The notes beneath the pieces are model-generated. The model was given only the letters and a program-made list of their open reading frames with translations, was not told where the DNA came from and made no database searches. A stretch of DNA of 64,000 nucleotides from assembly GCA_032718475.1 (NCBI GenBank), contig JAUCBJ010006918.1, positions 62,001-126,000 of the forward strand, given 5' to 3'. This document shows, one piece after another, positions 27,825 through 39,565 of the stretch; position 1 is the first letter of the stretch, and each line of letters opens with the position of its first letter. Position numbers and translations under genes: made by a program. Origin of the DNA: Nemertoderma westbladi. Its lineage: Eukaryota; Xenacoelomorpha; Nemertodermatida; Nemertodermatidae.

Positions 27825-29176
27825 CCCTATTAGTACCGGGCTATAAAATGTTGTACAAATACCGGGGGGGGGGGGGGGGGGGGGGGGAGTTGGTGGTGTT
27901 ATATTGACCCCCCCCCCCCCCCCTCTAAAATCTACAAATATTAACGAAAACGTCTGATTTTTTGTTCCGGAACCGACCAAAAAAAAAATTTGAATAAATA
28001 TATTGTGGTGGTTATTTTGCAGCACCAAAATTACAAGTAGTGAACAATTTTCATAAAATTTGAAACTTACAATTTTCGGCTAGTTACTTTTCAATACAGG
28101 TTTTCGGTGGCGTAAAATCCATTGAAAAATATTTAAAATTGATCTATTTACTATAAATGGCTGTGAAAAAAATAAGTAACCAGCACTTTTCGGTTTGAAC
28201 ACAAAATTTTTAATTCACTCATACAATGCTATAAATTAAATACATGTATTTTTCGGCGCAATATGGCAAATTTTGGTGCTAACACCAAATTTCGTGTACC
28301 CATCACCAAAAGGTACATGCATGCTTGAGATGTCCAGTGTGCTGTTTTTATTGATTCCATCAGATTCAGAACCCTCACAAACCCGTATAACGCAAGAAAC
28401 AAGGTGACACAGTCAATTGATGTATTTGATGGTTTTCAAAATCAAGCACCAAATTTTGGACCCACTTCCGAAAAATACAAGTTTGAAATGTCTAGTTAGA
28501 TAATTATTTATTCCATTGAATTCAGAACCGCCATAAACCTCTAAAATGGGGGAAATAAGTTGTCACAAGCAATTGAACTATTGAATAGATTTTCAAAATT
28601 CCGTGCTGGAACCAAATTTTGCACACAGCACCGAAAAATACAAGTTTGAAACACCTGGTGCATCATGTATATATTCCATCGAAATCAGAACCCAAAAAAC
28701 CCCTATTGCACAAAAAACAGGTTCAAACAATCAATTTACAAAATTTACATATTTCAAAATTTGGTGCTGGCACCAAAATTTGGCACCCGCCTAAAAAAAC
28801 AAGTTTGAAATTTCTAAATTAATTTATATGAATTCCATCTAATTGCAAACACCAAAAAAGCGGTGTAAATCAAAAATAGAGATGTTACAAATCAAATTTC
28901 ATGAAATATAATTTTCAAAAAACGTCTCAAAAAAAGACCCAAAAGTCGGGATAAAAAATGGTGTTATAACTCGAAAAGTACCCAATATTTTTGAAAACGG
29001 TTTTTACTATTAGGAAGGCAATCGATTCTTAGGATAAAATTTCAGATTCCCAACTACGTTTGTTTCAGAGTTATGACAAAGAATCCACGGTGTGGGGGGG
29101 GGGGGGGGGGGTGGGGGGTTGGTCTTGGTCATATTGACCACCCCCCCCCCCCCCCTCCCCCGGGGGTTTAATAGGG
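27825..29176. mobile_element. Non-autonomous piggyBac-like element
   Basis: Flanked on both sides by TTAA (27821-27824 and 29177-29180). The termini are CCCTATTAGTAC and its inverse ending TAATAGGG. TTAA duplication and CCCTA-type ends are the hallmarks of piggyBac transposons. It has no transposase. Inside are two G-run/C-run hairpins, one near each end (27863-27923 and 29093-29160), and four degenerate tandem units of about 158 bp (about 28265-28914). A truncated relative is at 52767-53620. Confidence 0.75.
28265..28914. repeat. Degenerate ~158-bp tandem repeat inside the piggyBac-like element
   Basis: Each unit has CACCAAATTTTGG, CGAAAAATACAAGTTTGAAA and an ATTCCATC-GAATTCAGAAC word in that order. 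Unit starts are near 28437, 28595, 28754 and 28914, with an earlier variant unit from 28265. Confidence 0.7.
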
Positions 29177-29180
29177 TTAA

Positions 29181-30365
29181 TCAGTAACCATAACTCTTGG
29201 TTACTTTGGTATTTCTGTTACGTCTACCGGTACCGATACTACATGCAAGTATAGTTGTTTACTACGGATACGGGTTGGTGAAAAAGAAAAACTTAGAGGT
29301 GAAGAATTTATTTTATGGAATAAAATCACTTATATATATATAAGTTTTATATATAAAACAAATTGCAATTGATTTTTTTCCTTTTTAATACTAAAAGTAT
29401 ATATGGCTTTAGGACCACCATAATGCAATATTTTATGATGTTAGCTTTTTGGACACTACACATTTTATAATTGTTTGCGTTTTGGACTCTACACTAAATT
29501 TTATGTGTTATGAATTTTGAACCATACATATTTGGAGATGCATGCCATTCGTACACTGCACTACACGGACACTTACATCTTAAATTATTAATGTTATTGT
29601 TTTCTATATAAAGCATCCAATATATAGCTTATATGTAAGACAATATGAGAATGCAACTATATTTAACCACAATAATAATATGATTACGATACGTTAAAAT
29701 TTATGATTATGAATGATTTATAAATGGATCGTGATCCCAAAAATTGATTGGTAATTTATCACGGTGAGCGAATTGCTGAAGCACGGAGAGTGCCAGGTTG
29801 GTGACCCGGCCGTCAAATCATTAGGAAGAAGTGGGAATGGAATTGACTTTAAGTGGCTTAGGTTAATTTACCAGTCACATACATATATAATAATTGGCAG
29901 GGACGACTTACTGTGAATGAAATTAGCTCTCTAGGTGCGGTGACACCCGCTGTCTTTCTGGAACTGTGGCTGTAATAAGATAAATAATTAGATAATTTCT
30001 TAAGTGCATTATAACTTTCTAAACTTTAGCTAAACTGTATGTAGATTGTTTCCGGTAACCAATTTGGGATAAATTAATTCCTTTAATTTAATAGTTTGCA
30101 GTCTAAATTGGCAAATTGATGGTCATTATTCAGTTAAGATTTATTTTGCTGCAGCAAAATCAATTGTATACAATTGTATTATTTACCATGTTGATAATGT
30201 ATAATGTAGGCCTATACTGTAGTTCAATTAAAGTATAGAAGAATTGACTGACAACGGGACTACTGATGCAAACACTAGATACGGTATAATATTTTAGTTA
30301 ACAAATGTAATATTAGTTAACAAATGTAATATTAGTTAACAAATTTATTTCTTTAATATATTTAA
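29181..30365. other. Gene-free AT-rich spacer
   Basis: No recognisable gene. A GC-richer patch at 29760-29830 looks like possible repeat debris but could not be classified. Confidence 0.4.
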
Positions 30366-30985
30366 ATTCGTGTCAGGACAATTGCCCCCCGGAATATTGC
30401 CCCCGAGGACAATTGCCCCCCGGAAAATTGCCCCCGACAATTGCCCCCGACAATTGCCCCCAATTATACTTATCACCAAACAATATATTGACCCCAAGGA
30501 AAATTGAAAAATAATTAATTCGTTCCTAACTATCAATTTAGTCTTCCTAACTTGTTACAACATTAAACAATAAAATTTTATAGCTAAGTCCGTTTTATAT
30601 TTAATAAAACATCCATGTTTGCTTATTAATGCGCTCAATTATTTCGATATTTTCCAAATAAAGTATTTCATTACAATAATAATAAAACGTTAACGCGCTG
30701 AAACCATTCAATTACTTCATAAAAAAGCTATAGCTAGCAAAAAGACAATCAAATTGTTCTAGAAAAAAAACAAAATAATTTAAAGTTTTAGACGTTGATC
30801 AAGGTTAATATTATTTGAATTTCATAAAACTATACGAAAACAGTCAAAGGATTTAAATATTTAAAATATATTCATTAAATAAAATATCGGGGGGCAGTTG
30901 TCCGGGGGGGGGGGGGGGGGTGGAGGGGGCAATTGTCCTCGGGGGAAATTATCCGGGGGGGGGGGGGGGGGGAATTGTCTTAGAT
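30366..30985. mobile_element. Palindromic element with iterated AATTGCCCCC ends
   Basis: The left end (30372-30460) is a run of GACAATTGCCCCC / CGGAAAATTGCCCCC words. The right end (30887-30983) has their reverse complements, GGGGCAATTGTCCTCGGGGG and similar, plus poly-G runs. An AT-rich centre of about 430 bp separates them. It resembles a non-autonomous foldback or MITE-like element. No coding capacity and no target duplication identified. Confidence 0.65.
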
Positions 30986-32445
30986 CCACTTTTATTAATT
31001 TGACAATACATTTATTTAATTGTTATCAATTATATATAAATTTATTTTTTTAAACCAGTATTTATTTGTTACCATTTCAATTTCATAGTTCCCAGATTTT
31101 TCCATTTCGACCGCACTATTGAATAAATCCCTTTTTACTGTTTGAATGATCAAATAAAATTAAAGTTGCAACATTAAAGCTTGTAATGGAAAACTTACCG
31201 ACTGAGAATGGTGACTTGCTTAATTATGCATCAATTTTTCGCCCGATTAATTAAATAAGTCTAAAATCCCATTACATTGGAATCCTTGAGATGCAGGACG
31301 TTCGGTTAACCAGATCAAAGACGCATTCTTTGATGTTTTTTGCAAAAGTGGTTTTGCTGATTTCTTCTTTTAATTCGTTTTTTTCTATGGCTTACCTCAG
31401 CATTGCGAAGATGGTGTACGAAATGTCCAATTTCTATTTCATCCAATCTAATTTACTGGCCGCCTGAGCTTGTACACATCATGTACATATGGATAATTTG
31501 TAACTTAATTATTGTTAGATTTCTTCAGAAACTGAGGTCATTAATATTCATTGGTCATGGTCATGTTTCATTGGTACAATTGTAAAGAGCAATGGTGAAA
31601 AAGGTGAGTAAAACCTTCTCTCAGCTGCTTTAAATAAGATCATAGATCCATGATATAGATCCACCATGGCATACATTTTGTCAGTTTATTATTTAATTTA
31701 TTTTGGTGCCAAACCTATTTCTCGTACATAACAATAATTAGTTGCATTAAATTCGCACCACTGCACTATGAAGCATTACCTTGTAGTACAGCATGTACAC
31801 TGTACAGTAGTAGATGTAGTACAACAAGGGGCCATGGATGAAAATAAGGACAAATTCCACTGGATGAAATAATATCTCATCTCAGCCAATTAACAATGTA
31901 TGAGGTCCGTACTTGAATCGATGGGATGCATTTTATACAATCTTTTTATAAACTTACAAAATTTGCATTCATCTGATCAACTCACAATATACAAATTTTT
32001 GGATACATGTTACTAATATGCCACCCTAATAGCCATCAACCATTTCACGGCATTTATTATTACTCACCAAAAGGGGATTGCTACCAAATAAAGTCAGGTC
32101 AGCAATTAAGGCCTTGTGGCCAAACAGTTGAACCACACGGGCTAAACGCCCTAGGCTAACGAACCCCTAATTAATTACATTGGTGCTAGCATTAACTGAA
32201 GGGATTGCTGATGTCATCCAAACAACGATTAATCATATATTGGTAGCCAAAATATTTGTTGCTGACATTAACAGCCATTCAGGGCCAACGGCAAATATCA
32301 TACCATCAGCATTCCTGACAGATATATATAAGATAATATTATGTACCAGATTTAATAGTTCACTTGTTGAAGTGCATCATGGCACTAACCCCATAGTTAT
32401 TGCGAGCAAAATCAGAATTATAGTTTTCAATCTGTGCTGTGCTAT
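30986..32445. other. Gene-free spacer
   Basis: AT-rich and without recognisable gene. Open frames at 31403-31585 and 32180-32494 have no domain similarity that I recognise; the second runs into the LINE fragment starting at about 32446. Confidence 0.4.
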
Positions 32446-32695
32446 ATTAAGGACATGGGGACGGTTGGTGACTCTCCCTCGCATCAGCAGATGATAGTGA
32501 CAATGGTGGAATTGGTCAATTGATGAATCCAACTGCACATGCAGCGTTGGACAAAATAGACCAGATTTCTAACCGCATCATCCTTTGCCACTTCTACCAC
32601 TTCTACCACAATCTACAAGCAGCATGGAGTGGATCAGCATGCATTCTTAACATTCCTTGGAGACTTTAATGAAAGTCTGCATCAATCACCTACAT
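32446..32695 (+). mobile_element. LINE copy B, left fragment (endonuclease region)
   Basis: Matches the endonuclease part of the 48.5-52.3 kb element in + orientation: the frame around MNPTAHAALDKIDQIS, then, after an internal deletion of about 85 bp, the FLGDFN motif. It stops at 32695 inside a 13-bp word that recurs at 36473-36485, where the same element resumes. It is the 5'-truncated left half of a copy split by a later insertion. Confidence 0.88.
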
Positions 32696-32749
32696 CCTAC
32701 CCATCTACACAATCTACTAGGATCGGCATGCTGCATTGCAGCTGCATTT

Positions 32750-34594
32750 TTAAGAATGCTGGGCCGGCTTGTCAACAAAATTGCACCGCCACACCTCCCT
32801 ATCACCCATGACATTTGCTAGATCATCCGCATCTTTAAGGCCAGTGTCCTTTAAGATGCGTCTCAAGAAAGTCATGGGCTGTCCACCATGCTTATTCACT
32901 CCATGAGGCTGCCAAAGTACAAGATTATGCACTGGCTGGTCCTCACGGCGAAAGCAATGTCCTGCAAAGCGGAGGCGATTTTGTTCTAGTGTCAAGCTTG
33001 GGGGAACCAATGAGACACCTCCAATGTTATATAGTGTCTGGTTGGAGATGTGTTCATTGTACTTGACACAATGAACCCGGCGTAGCATTCTTGTGAATGT
33101 GCCATCCAGAGATTTGGTGTCCTCAGCAGTTAGAGCCCAGCATGGACTCCCGTAGAGGAGTACTGGAACTACTGCTGCTCTAAATAATCGGACCTTAAGT
33201 TTCCGATTAATTCTCGGTGACTTCCAAATCCTGGAAAGCCTATTCAAGGCTGCCCATGCCTTTCCCTTACGTATTCGAAGGTCCTCACCTGACTTCCGGA
33301 TCCATGATCCCAGGTAACAGAAGTCGTCCACATGCTCAAGCATACCATCCTTTGAGCTTATGCTCATCCGATCAGAGACTTGCTGAGGACTTTCAAAGTT
33401 AACTGTCAGAATTTTGGTCTTTCTGGAGTTAATAAAAAGACCAACACTAGAAGCAGCATGTTCTAATGAGCTGAGGAGCCGTTGGGCTCCCTCTAATGAT
33501 TCTGAGAGTACTCTTAAGTCATCAGCAAAGTCTAGATCAGTTAGGTACTTGGCAGGATTTCCTCGACTTCTGGAGCCAGTAGGTGGAGTTATCATCACCC
33601 CATCATCATTATAATGATCTAAGGACATGCGTAGAACATAGTCAACCACAATAATGAACAAGAATGGTGCAAGTGTGTCTCCTTGGAGGACGCCCCATAA
33701 CACTTCAAATGGTTCTGTGTCACCGTCAACAGTAGACACAAATGTTGTCGAACCATCGTATACTGATCTGATTGCTGCAATAATTTCATCAGGAATCCCA
33801 TATAATGAAAGTATGCTGAACATACGTGAGCGAGAGACTGAATCAAAGGCATTGAAGAAGTCAACAAAGATAACAGCCAGATGCCTGTCTTTCTTTTTTG
33901 ATAACTCTTCAATTATCCTTCTAAGTGCCAAAATGGGCTCCATGGTCCCACGACCTTTACGGAACCCATTCTGATTTCCACGGAGCAGTCTCACAATGGG
34001 ATCCCTGATGCGATTTAATAGAATCCTATTGTATAGCTTTGCAGCAATCGAGATCAATGAGATTCCCCGAAAAGAACCACAGAGTGTTAGGTTGTCCTTC
34101 TTGGGAACTGGCACCAACTTATTTGTTTTCATTTCTTGTGGGACTCTTGTTGTTCGGTACATGTCTACTATGATGGGATAGATGAGCTTTAAACACTCAG
34201 GTATTTTAAAGACCTCAGGGGGAACACCATCTACTCCACTGGCACGATTGGTCTTAATGCTCTTTGCAGCAGCCTTCACTTCTGCAAAGGAGATATCGCC
34301 AATGGGAATATCTGGGAGTACAGACTCAGACACTTTTACTTCTATAAAGTTATCAGGCAATACCCTGTCATTATTGAGGAGCTTTTCAAAGAAGTGGGCT
34401 TTCCAACCATTGAGGCGATCGGCTGGTGATTCAGTCTTAACCTTGGTGGTTGGTTGGCTTTTCCGCCCAGTAAGCAGATTGATCGATTTCCATGCCTGGG
34501 ATGATTGCCTGCTGTCGTCAGCATCATTGATGGCATCAACCTGTTGGTTTATTAGCTCTTGTAGATTAGCAGAGTACTGCCTGTATAACTGCAT
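32750..34594 (-). pseudogene. LINE copy A reverse transcriptase frame
   Basis: 614-codon open piece holding the RT domain. Motif A is FVDFFNAFDSV and motif C is LDFADDLRVL, followed by the C-terminal block (LYGSPCW, LRFAGHC, DREVWRC). The N-terminal endonuclease lies in other frames at 34552-36113: GDFNASL within 35043-35468 and SDHRLI within 34552-35127. One endonuclease motif reads IDQIL where the intact copy has IDHIL. It is a dead relative of the 48.5-52.3 kb ORF. Confidence 0.88.
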
Positions 34595-36113
34595 TTAATG
34601 TTAACTGCATTCTTGGCCGCTGTAGTCTGTTTGAGTCGGGACTCTTTCTGCGCCTTATGAAGGTCATTTTGGCACTTCTGAATTTTGTTATCAGTCCAGG
34701 GGGCCCTTTTCCTGTTTCGAGGGTATACAGGAACTGTTTCTGCAGCTGCTAACTTAACTGCTTCTGTAAAGGCAGTATAGCCCTCACAGTGATCTGCCGC
34801 CTCAGAGGCAAGAGCCTCATACCTGTTGCTCAGCTGTAGTGTGAAGCTGGATCCCACACTTGGCTGTTGCAACAGAGAGGACCACTCATGCCGCGGCAAG
34901 GCAGATTTCGTTGTTCTGCTAGCACGCAGACTAAGTCTTACCTTGGCCATAATAAGGCGGTGATCACTGGAGAAAGGTCGAAGTGTAAATGCATTACAGT
35001 CTTGTATAGAGCTCCTGTATTTCCTACGAAACAGAATCTGGTCTATCTGGGACTTGTGACCATTGGGTCCACTATGAGTCCATAGCTTTCCAGTTCGCTT
35101 CTTGAACTGGGTTCCAGCCGAAAACAATCCATTTCCAGAGATAAAATCGTGAAGATGGACAGAATTTCGGTTAACCTATTGCTATAGACCCAGTGCGATG
35201 TAGGTGATTGATGCAGACTTGCATTAAAGTCTCCCAGGAATGTTAAGAATGCATGCTGATCCACTCCATCAGTAGCTGCTTGTAGATTGTGGTAGAAATT
35301 TTCCACCTCCTCTACAGGGGCAACACTAGTTGGAGAGTAGCACACAATCAGAACCACCTTAGGAAACTTCTTAGCCAGTCTTCCAGAACATGAGAAGTGG
35401 CAACGGATGATGTGGTTAGAGATTTGGTCTATTTTGTCCAATGCTGCATGTGCAGTTGGATTCATCAATAGACCAATTCCACCATTGCCACTATCATCTG
35501 CTGAAGCGAGGGCGAGTCGCCAACCGCCCCCCTTGTCCTTAATAACAACCTCATCAGTCTGTCAAGTCTGCATTCGGTGCTCTTGAACACCCACTGCGCT
35601 AAGAGAAAGCTTATCTGCCAAGGCAGTCAGCTCACCTTGTCGCATTGGGGAACCGAGTGTTAGGGTGTTTACTGAGGCTAGTTTTGTGACTTGCCTCAGA
35701 TTCACCAATGGCTTTGTTGGTCGGGGTGGAACATGAGAGTAGCCTCCAACTCCAGAATCCCTCTCCCCATCACAATCTGGCCTTCCTGGTGACCCAGGGT
35801 TTGGGCCAGAAAGGTCATCAGGAAAGGGACTCAAAGAATTGTTGGCTGCTCTCTCTCCAGTAGGGGGTGAGACAGGCAGCCGGTCAGGAGTTAACTGACA
35901 CCTGTGAGGCCGATTGTGTCCAGTAATTCCACTGGCCTCTAGTGGCCGGACCTCCGCATTGCTAATGTAATCCATAGTGGGGGTTGGGGGGTGCTTTTTT
36001 GCCGAGTCAGCTGTTGGGGCAAATAACACACCCTGGTTTGCCATTCCACAGGGTGGGTGTCGCAATGGAGTCAGATATGAGGCCCATCTACTCTGGCGCA
36101 CATGACCCACCAT
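34552..36113 (-). pseudogene. LINE copy A endonuclease region, broken
   Basis: Frames 35562-36113, 35043-35468 and 34552-35127 together cover the N-terminus and APE endonuclease. A Gly codon becomes TGA at about 35562 and frameshifts follow. It retains QEHRM, GDFNASL and SDHRLI. Its start MVGHVRQSRW lacks the 9-bp insertion that adds a stop in the 48.5-52.3 kb copy. Confidence 0.82.
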
Positions 36114-36472
36114 TGGCTGTTGCAGCTCATCTGCTGGGTCATGCCCTGTACCCTTGCTGCCAGGTGCAGGTCGCAGTGAAGTGCTCTCAGAGTGGACATG
36201 AGAACACTCTACTCCTGAGCAGCCATTGGTAGATCACCATCTGCCTGGTCAGCCCATATACCCCTGCAGCCAAGTATATGGGTCCTTAATCCAGGACCAA
36301 GGGCGTCCTTATCCCAGAACGAAGGGGGTCCTAGTTACAGGACCAGATTTGCCCTAGTAAGAGGGTCTATGCAGCTACAGGTGGCACCTCCTTTATGCTG
36401 CATGGAGGTGGCAAGTTTTCTTGATCAATGACCTAGAATACCTGACCTGACCTATAATCACATACACATACA

Positions 36473-38990
36473 CAATCACCTACATGTGTCTATAGAGATA
36501 GTGTTAACCAAAATTCCGTCCATTTTCAGGATTTTATCTCTGGAAAAGGATTGTTTTCGGCTTGAACCCAGTTCAAGAAGCGAACTGGAAAACTATGGAC
36601 TCAAAGTTGACCCAGTGGTCACAAGTCCCAGATAGACCATATTCTGTTCTGTAGGAAATACAGGAGCTCTATACAAGACTGTAATGCATTAACACTTCGA
36701 CCCTTCTCCAGTGATCACCGCCTTATTGTTGCCAAGGTAAGACTTAGTCTGCGTGCTAGCAGAACAACGAAATGTGACAACGAACATCATGACTGGTCCT
36801 CTCTATTGCAACAGCCAAGTGTAAGATCCAGCTTCATACTACATCTGAGCAACAGGTATGAGGTTCTTGCCTCTGAAGCGGCAGATCACTGCGAGGGCTA
36901 AACTGCCTTCACAGAAGCAGTTAAGTTAGCATCTGTAGAAACAGTTCCTGTATACAGGAAAAGAGTCCCGACTCAAACAGACCACAATATTCAGAAGTGC
37001 CTAAATGACCTCTATAAGGCGCGGAAAGAGTCCCGACTCAAACATACTACAGCTGCCAAGAATGCAGTTAAGGCTGCATCTAGGTCCCTGAACAGGCAGT
37101 ACTCTGTTAATCTACAGGAGCTAAATAAACCAACAGGTTGATGCCATCACTGATGCTGATGACAACAGGCAATCATCCCAGGCATGGAAATCGATCAACT
37201 TGCTTACTGGGTGGAAAAGCCAATCAACCACAAAGGTTAATGCAAAATCACCAGCCAATTGCATCAATGGTTGGAAGGCCCACTTTGAAAAGCTACTCAA
37301 TAATGACAGGGTATTGCCTGATAACATTATAGAAATAAAAGTGTCTGAGTCTGTACTCCAAGATGTTCCCATTGGCGATATCTCCTTTGCAGAAGGGAAG
37401 GCTGCTGCAAAGAGCATTATGACCAATCATGCCAGTGGAGTAGATGGTGTTTGCCCTGAGGTCTTTAAAATACCTGAGTGTTTAAAGCTCATCTATTGCA
37501 TCAGAGTAGACATGTACAGAACAACAAGAGTCACACAAGAAATTAAAACAAATAAGTTGGTGCCAGTTCCCAAGAAGGGCAACCTAACATAATCTATGGT
37601 TCTTTTCGGGGAATCGCATTGATCTCGATTGCTGCAAAGCTATACAATATAATTCTATTAAAATCAGGGATCCCATTGAGAGCATGCTCCGTGGAAATCA
37701 GAATGGGTTCCATAAAGGTTGTGGGACTATGGAGCCCATTTGGCACTTAGAAGGATAACTGAAGAGTTATCAAAAAAGAAAGACAGGCATCTGGCTGTTA
37801 TCTTTGTTGACTTCTTCAAGGCCTTTGAATCAGTCTCTCACTCACGTATGTTCACATACTTTCATTATATGGGATTCCTGATGAAATTTTTGCAGCAATC
37901 AGATCAGTATACGATGGTTCGACAACATTTGTGTCTACTGTTGATGGTGACACAGAACCATTTTAAGTATTATGGGGAGTCCTGTATTATGGGAGACACA
38001 CTTGCGCCATTTTTGTTCATAATATTGTGGTTGACTATGTTCCATGGATGTTCACAGATCATCATAATGATGATGGGGTAATGATAACTCTACCTACTGG
38101 CTCCAGAACTCGAGGAAATCCTGCCAAGTACCTAACTGATCTAGACTTTGCTGATGACTTAAGAGTACTCTCAGAATCACTAGAGGGAGCCCAACGGCTC
38201 TTCAGCACATCAGAACAGGGTGCTTCTAGTGTTGGTCTTTTTATTAACTCCAAAAAGACCACAATTTTGACAGTTAAGTTTGAAAGTCCTCAGCAAGTCT
38301 TTGACCGGATGAACATAAGCTGAAAGGATGGTATGCTTGAGCATGTGGGCGACTTCTGTTACCTGGAATCATGGGTCCGGAAGTCAGGTGTGGACCTTCG
38401 AATACGTAAGGGAAAGGCATTGGCAGCCTTGAATAGGTTTCCTGGATTTGGAAATCACAGAGAATTAATCGGAAATTTAAGGTTCGATTATTTAGAGCTG
38501 CAGTAGTTCCAGTACTCCTCTAAGGGAGTCCATGCTGGGCTCTAACTGCTGAGGACACCAAATATCTGGATGGCACATTCACAAGAATGCTACGCCGGGT
38601 TCATTGTGTCAAGTACAATGCACACATCTCCAACCAGACACTATATAACATTGGAGGTGCCTCATTGGTTCCCCCAAGCTTGACACTAGAACAAAGTCGC
38701 CTCCACTTTGCAGGACATTGCTTTCGCCGTAAGGACCAGCCAGTGCATTATCTTTTGCTTTGGCAGCCTCATGGAGTGAATAAGTATGGTGGACAGGACA
38801 GGCCATGACTTTCTTGAGACGAATCTTAAAGGAGATTGGCCTTGAAGATGCGGATGATCTAGCAAATGTGATGGCTGAAAGGGAGTTGTGCGGCGCAATT
38901 TTGTCGACAAGCCGACACAGCATTCTTAAAAATGCTGCTGTAATGCAGCATGCCGATCCTAGTAGTAGTAGTAGTAGTAGTAGTATTAGG
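36473..38990 (+). mobile_element. LINE copy B, right fragment
   Basis: Resumes the + strand copy exactly where 32695 left off, including the endonuclease C-terminus (near 36540), and runs through the RT to the 3' end with a clean (TAG)n tail at 38962-38987. Decayed frames are 37200-37592, 37719-38081, 38027-38323, 38587-38808 and 38805-39044. It keeps FVDFFKAFESV and LDFADDLRVL but has many frameshifts and deletions. It is more diverged than copy A, consistent with being the older host of the insertion. Confidence 0.88.
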
Positions 38991-39006
38991 CCGGTGTCGT
39001 GGGCAT

Positions 39007-39078
39007 TAGCTAGTTACCTAGTCTACAGCTACTTAGCTAGCTAGTTACCTAGTCTACAGCTACTTAGCTAGTCTACAA
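39007..39078. repeat. Short tandem duplication
   Basis: GCTAGTTACCTAGTCTACAG is repeated about 29 bp apart directly after the LINE tail. Simple duplication with no further meaning seen. Confidence 0.6.
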
Positions 39079-39081
39079 GTT

Positions 39082-39565
39082 GAACTCGGGCGCTGGCGTT
39101 CGGTACCCAGACAGCTACGCTTCTGCAACCTATGCCCTACGTAGATAGATGATGAAGAGCACCATATGTTTCGATGCGCTGGCACAAATTATGGTCACAA
39201 TATTACTGGAAGTTTTAATAATATCGCATCTCTGTACAAGGACACAGAGGCTGTTTTGTCTTTTTGGCGGTTAATGTAATTAACATGTAAAAACTTCGCT
39301 ATTTGATTGCAATTTCGTTGTAATGTTATTTATTTATAACACTAAATACTGTACTCACGTATATTAACATTGTTCTACACTAATTAATTTAATCTATCTT
39401 AATGTTATCTTCGTACAGATGAATGTATGTTTACTTGTATACGTTTATAAGTAAATGTGAACCTTTTTGGACTAAATGCCTGCGAACCGCTATTTATATT
39501 TTGTTTATTGTTATATATTATTCCATTTTAGTCAATAATATAATCTAATCTAATCTAATCTATTC
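39082..39565 (+). mobile_element. 3' end of a second LINE family (C-terminal zinc-finger region and tail)
   Basis: Reading from 39082 gives GRWRSVPRQLRFCNLCPT, an in-frame TAG, then IDDEEHHMFRC, ending in TAA at 39277-39279. The C-x2-C ... H-x4-C layout with an acidic DDEEHH is typical of the extreme C-terminus of several LINE clades. An AT-rich 3'UTR follows and ends in (TAATC)n at about 39541-39560, a LINE-like microsatellite tail. 5' truncated and dead. Confidence 0.65.

Larger units (their letters stand above)
32696..36472 (-). mobile_element. LINE copy A: full-length APE-type non-LTR element inserted into copy B
   Basis: Minus-strand element of about 3.75 kb with the same ends as the 48.5-52.3 kb copy: 5' GGTCAGGTCAGGTATTCTAG at about 36452 and 3' GCATGCCGATCCTAGTAG at about 32718, then a degenerate TAG-rich tail. 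It is flanked by the 13-bp duplication CAATCACCTACAT (32683-32695 and 36473-36485), which is target sequence belonging to LINE copy B. The coding region is broken by a TGA at about 35562 and several frameshifts; the largest open piece is 32750-34594. Confidence 0.9.

Noticed and set aside
32180-32494. 104-codon plus-strand frame before the LINE fragment
   Set aside because: No recognisable domain and its end runs into LINE copy B sequence in the wrong frame.
33217-34598. Plus-strand frames opposite the LINE RT (also 49029-50473)
   Set aside because: Shadows of the minus-strand LINE ORF; identical frames recur wherever the LINE does.
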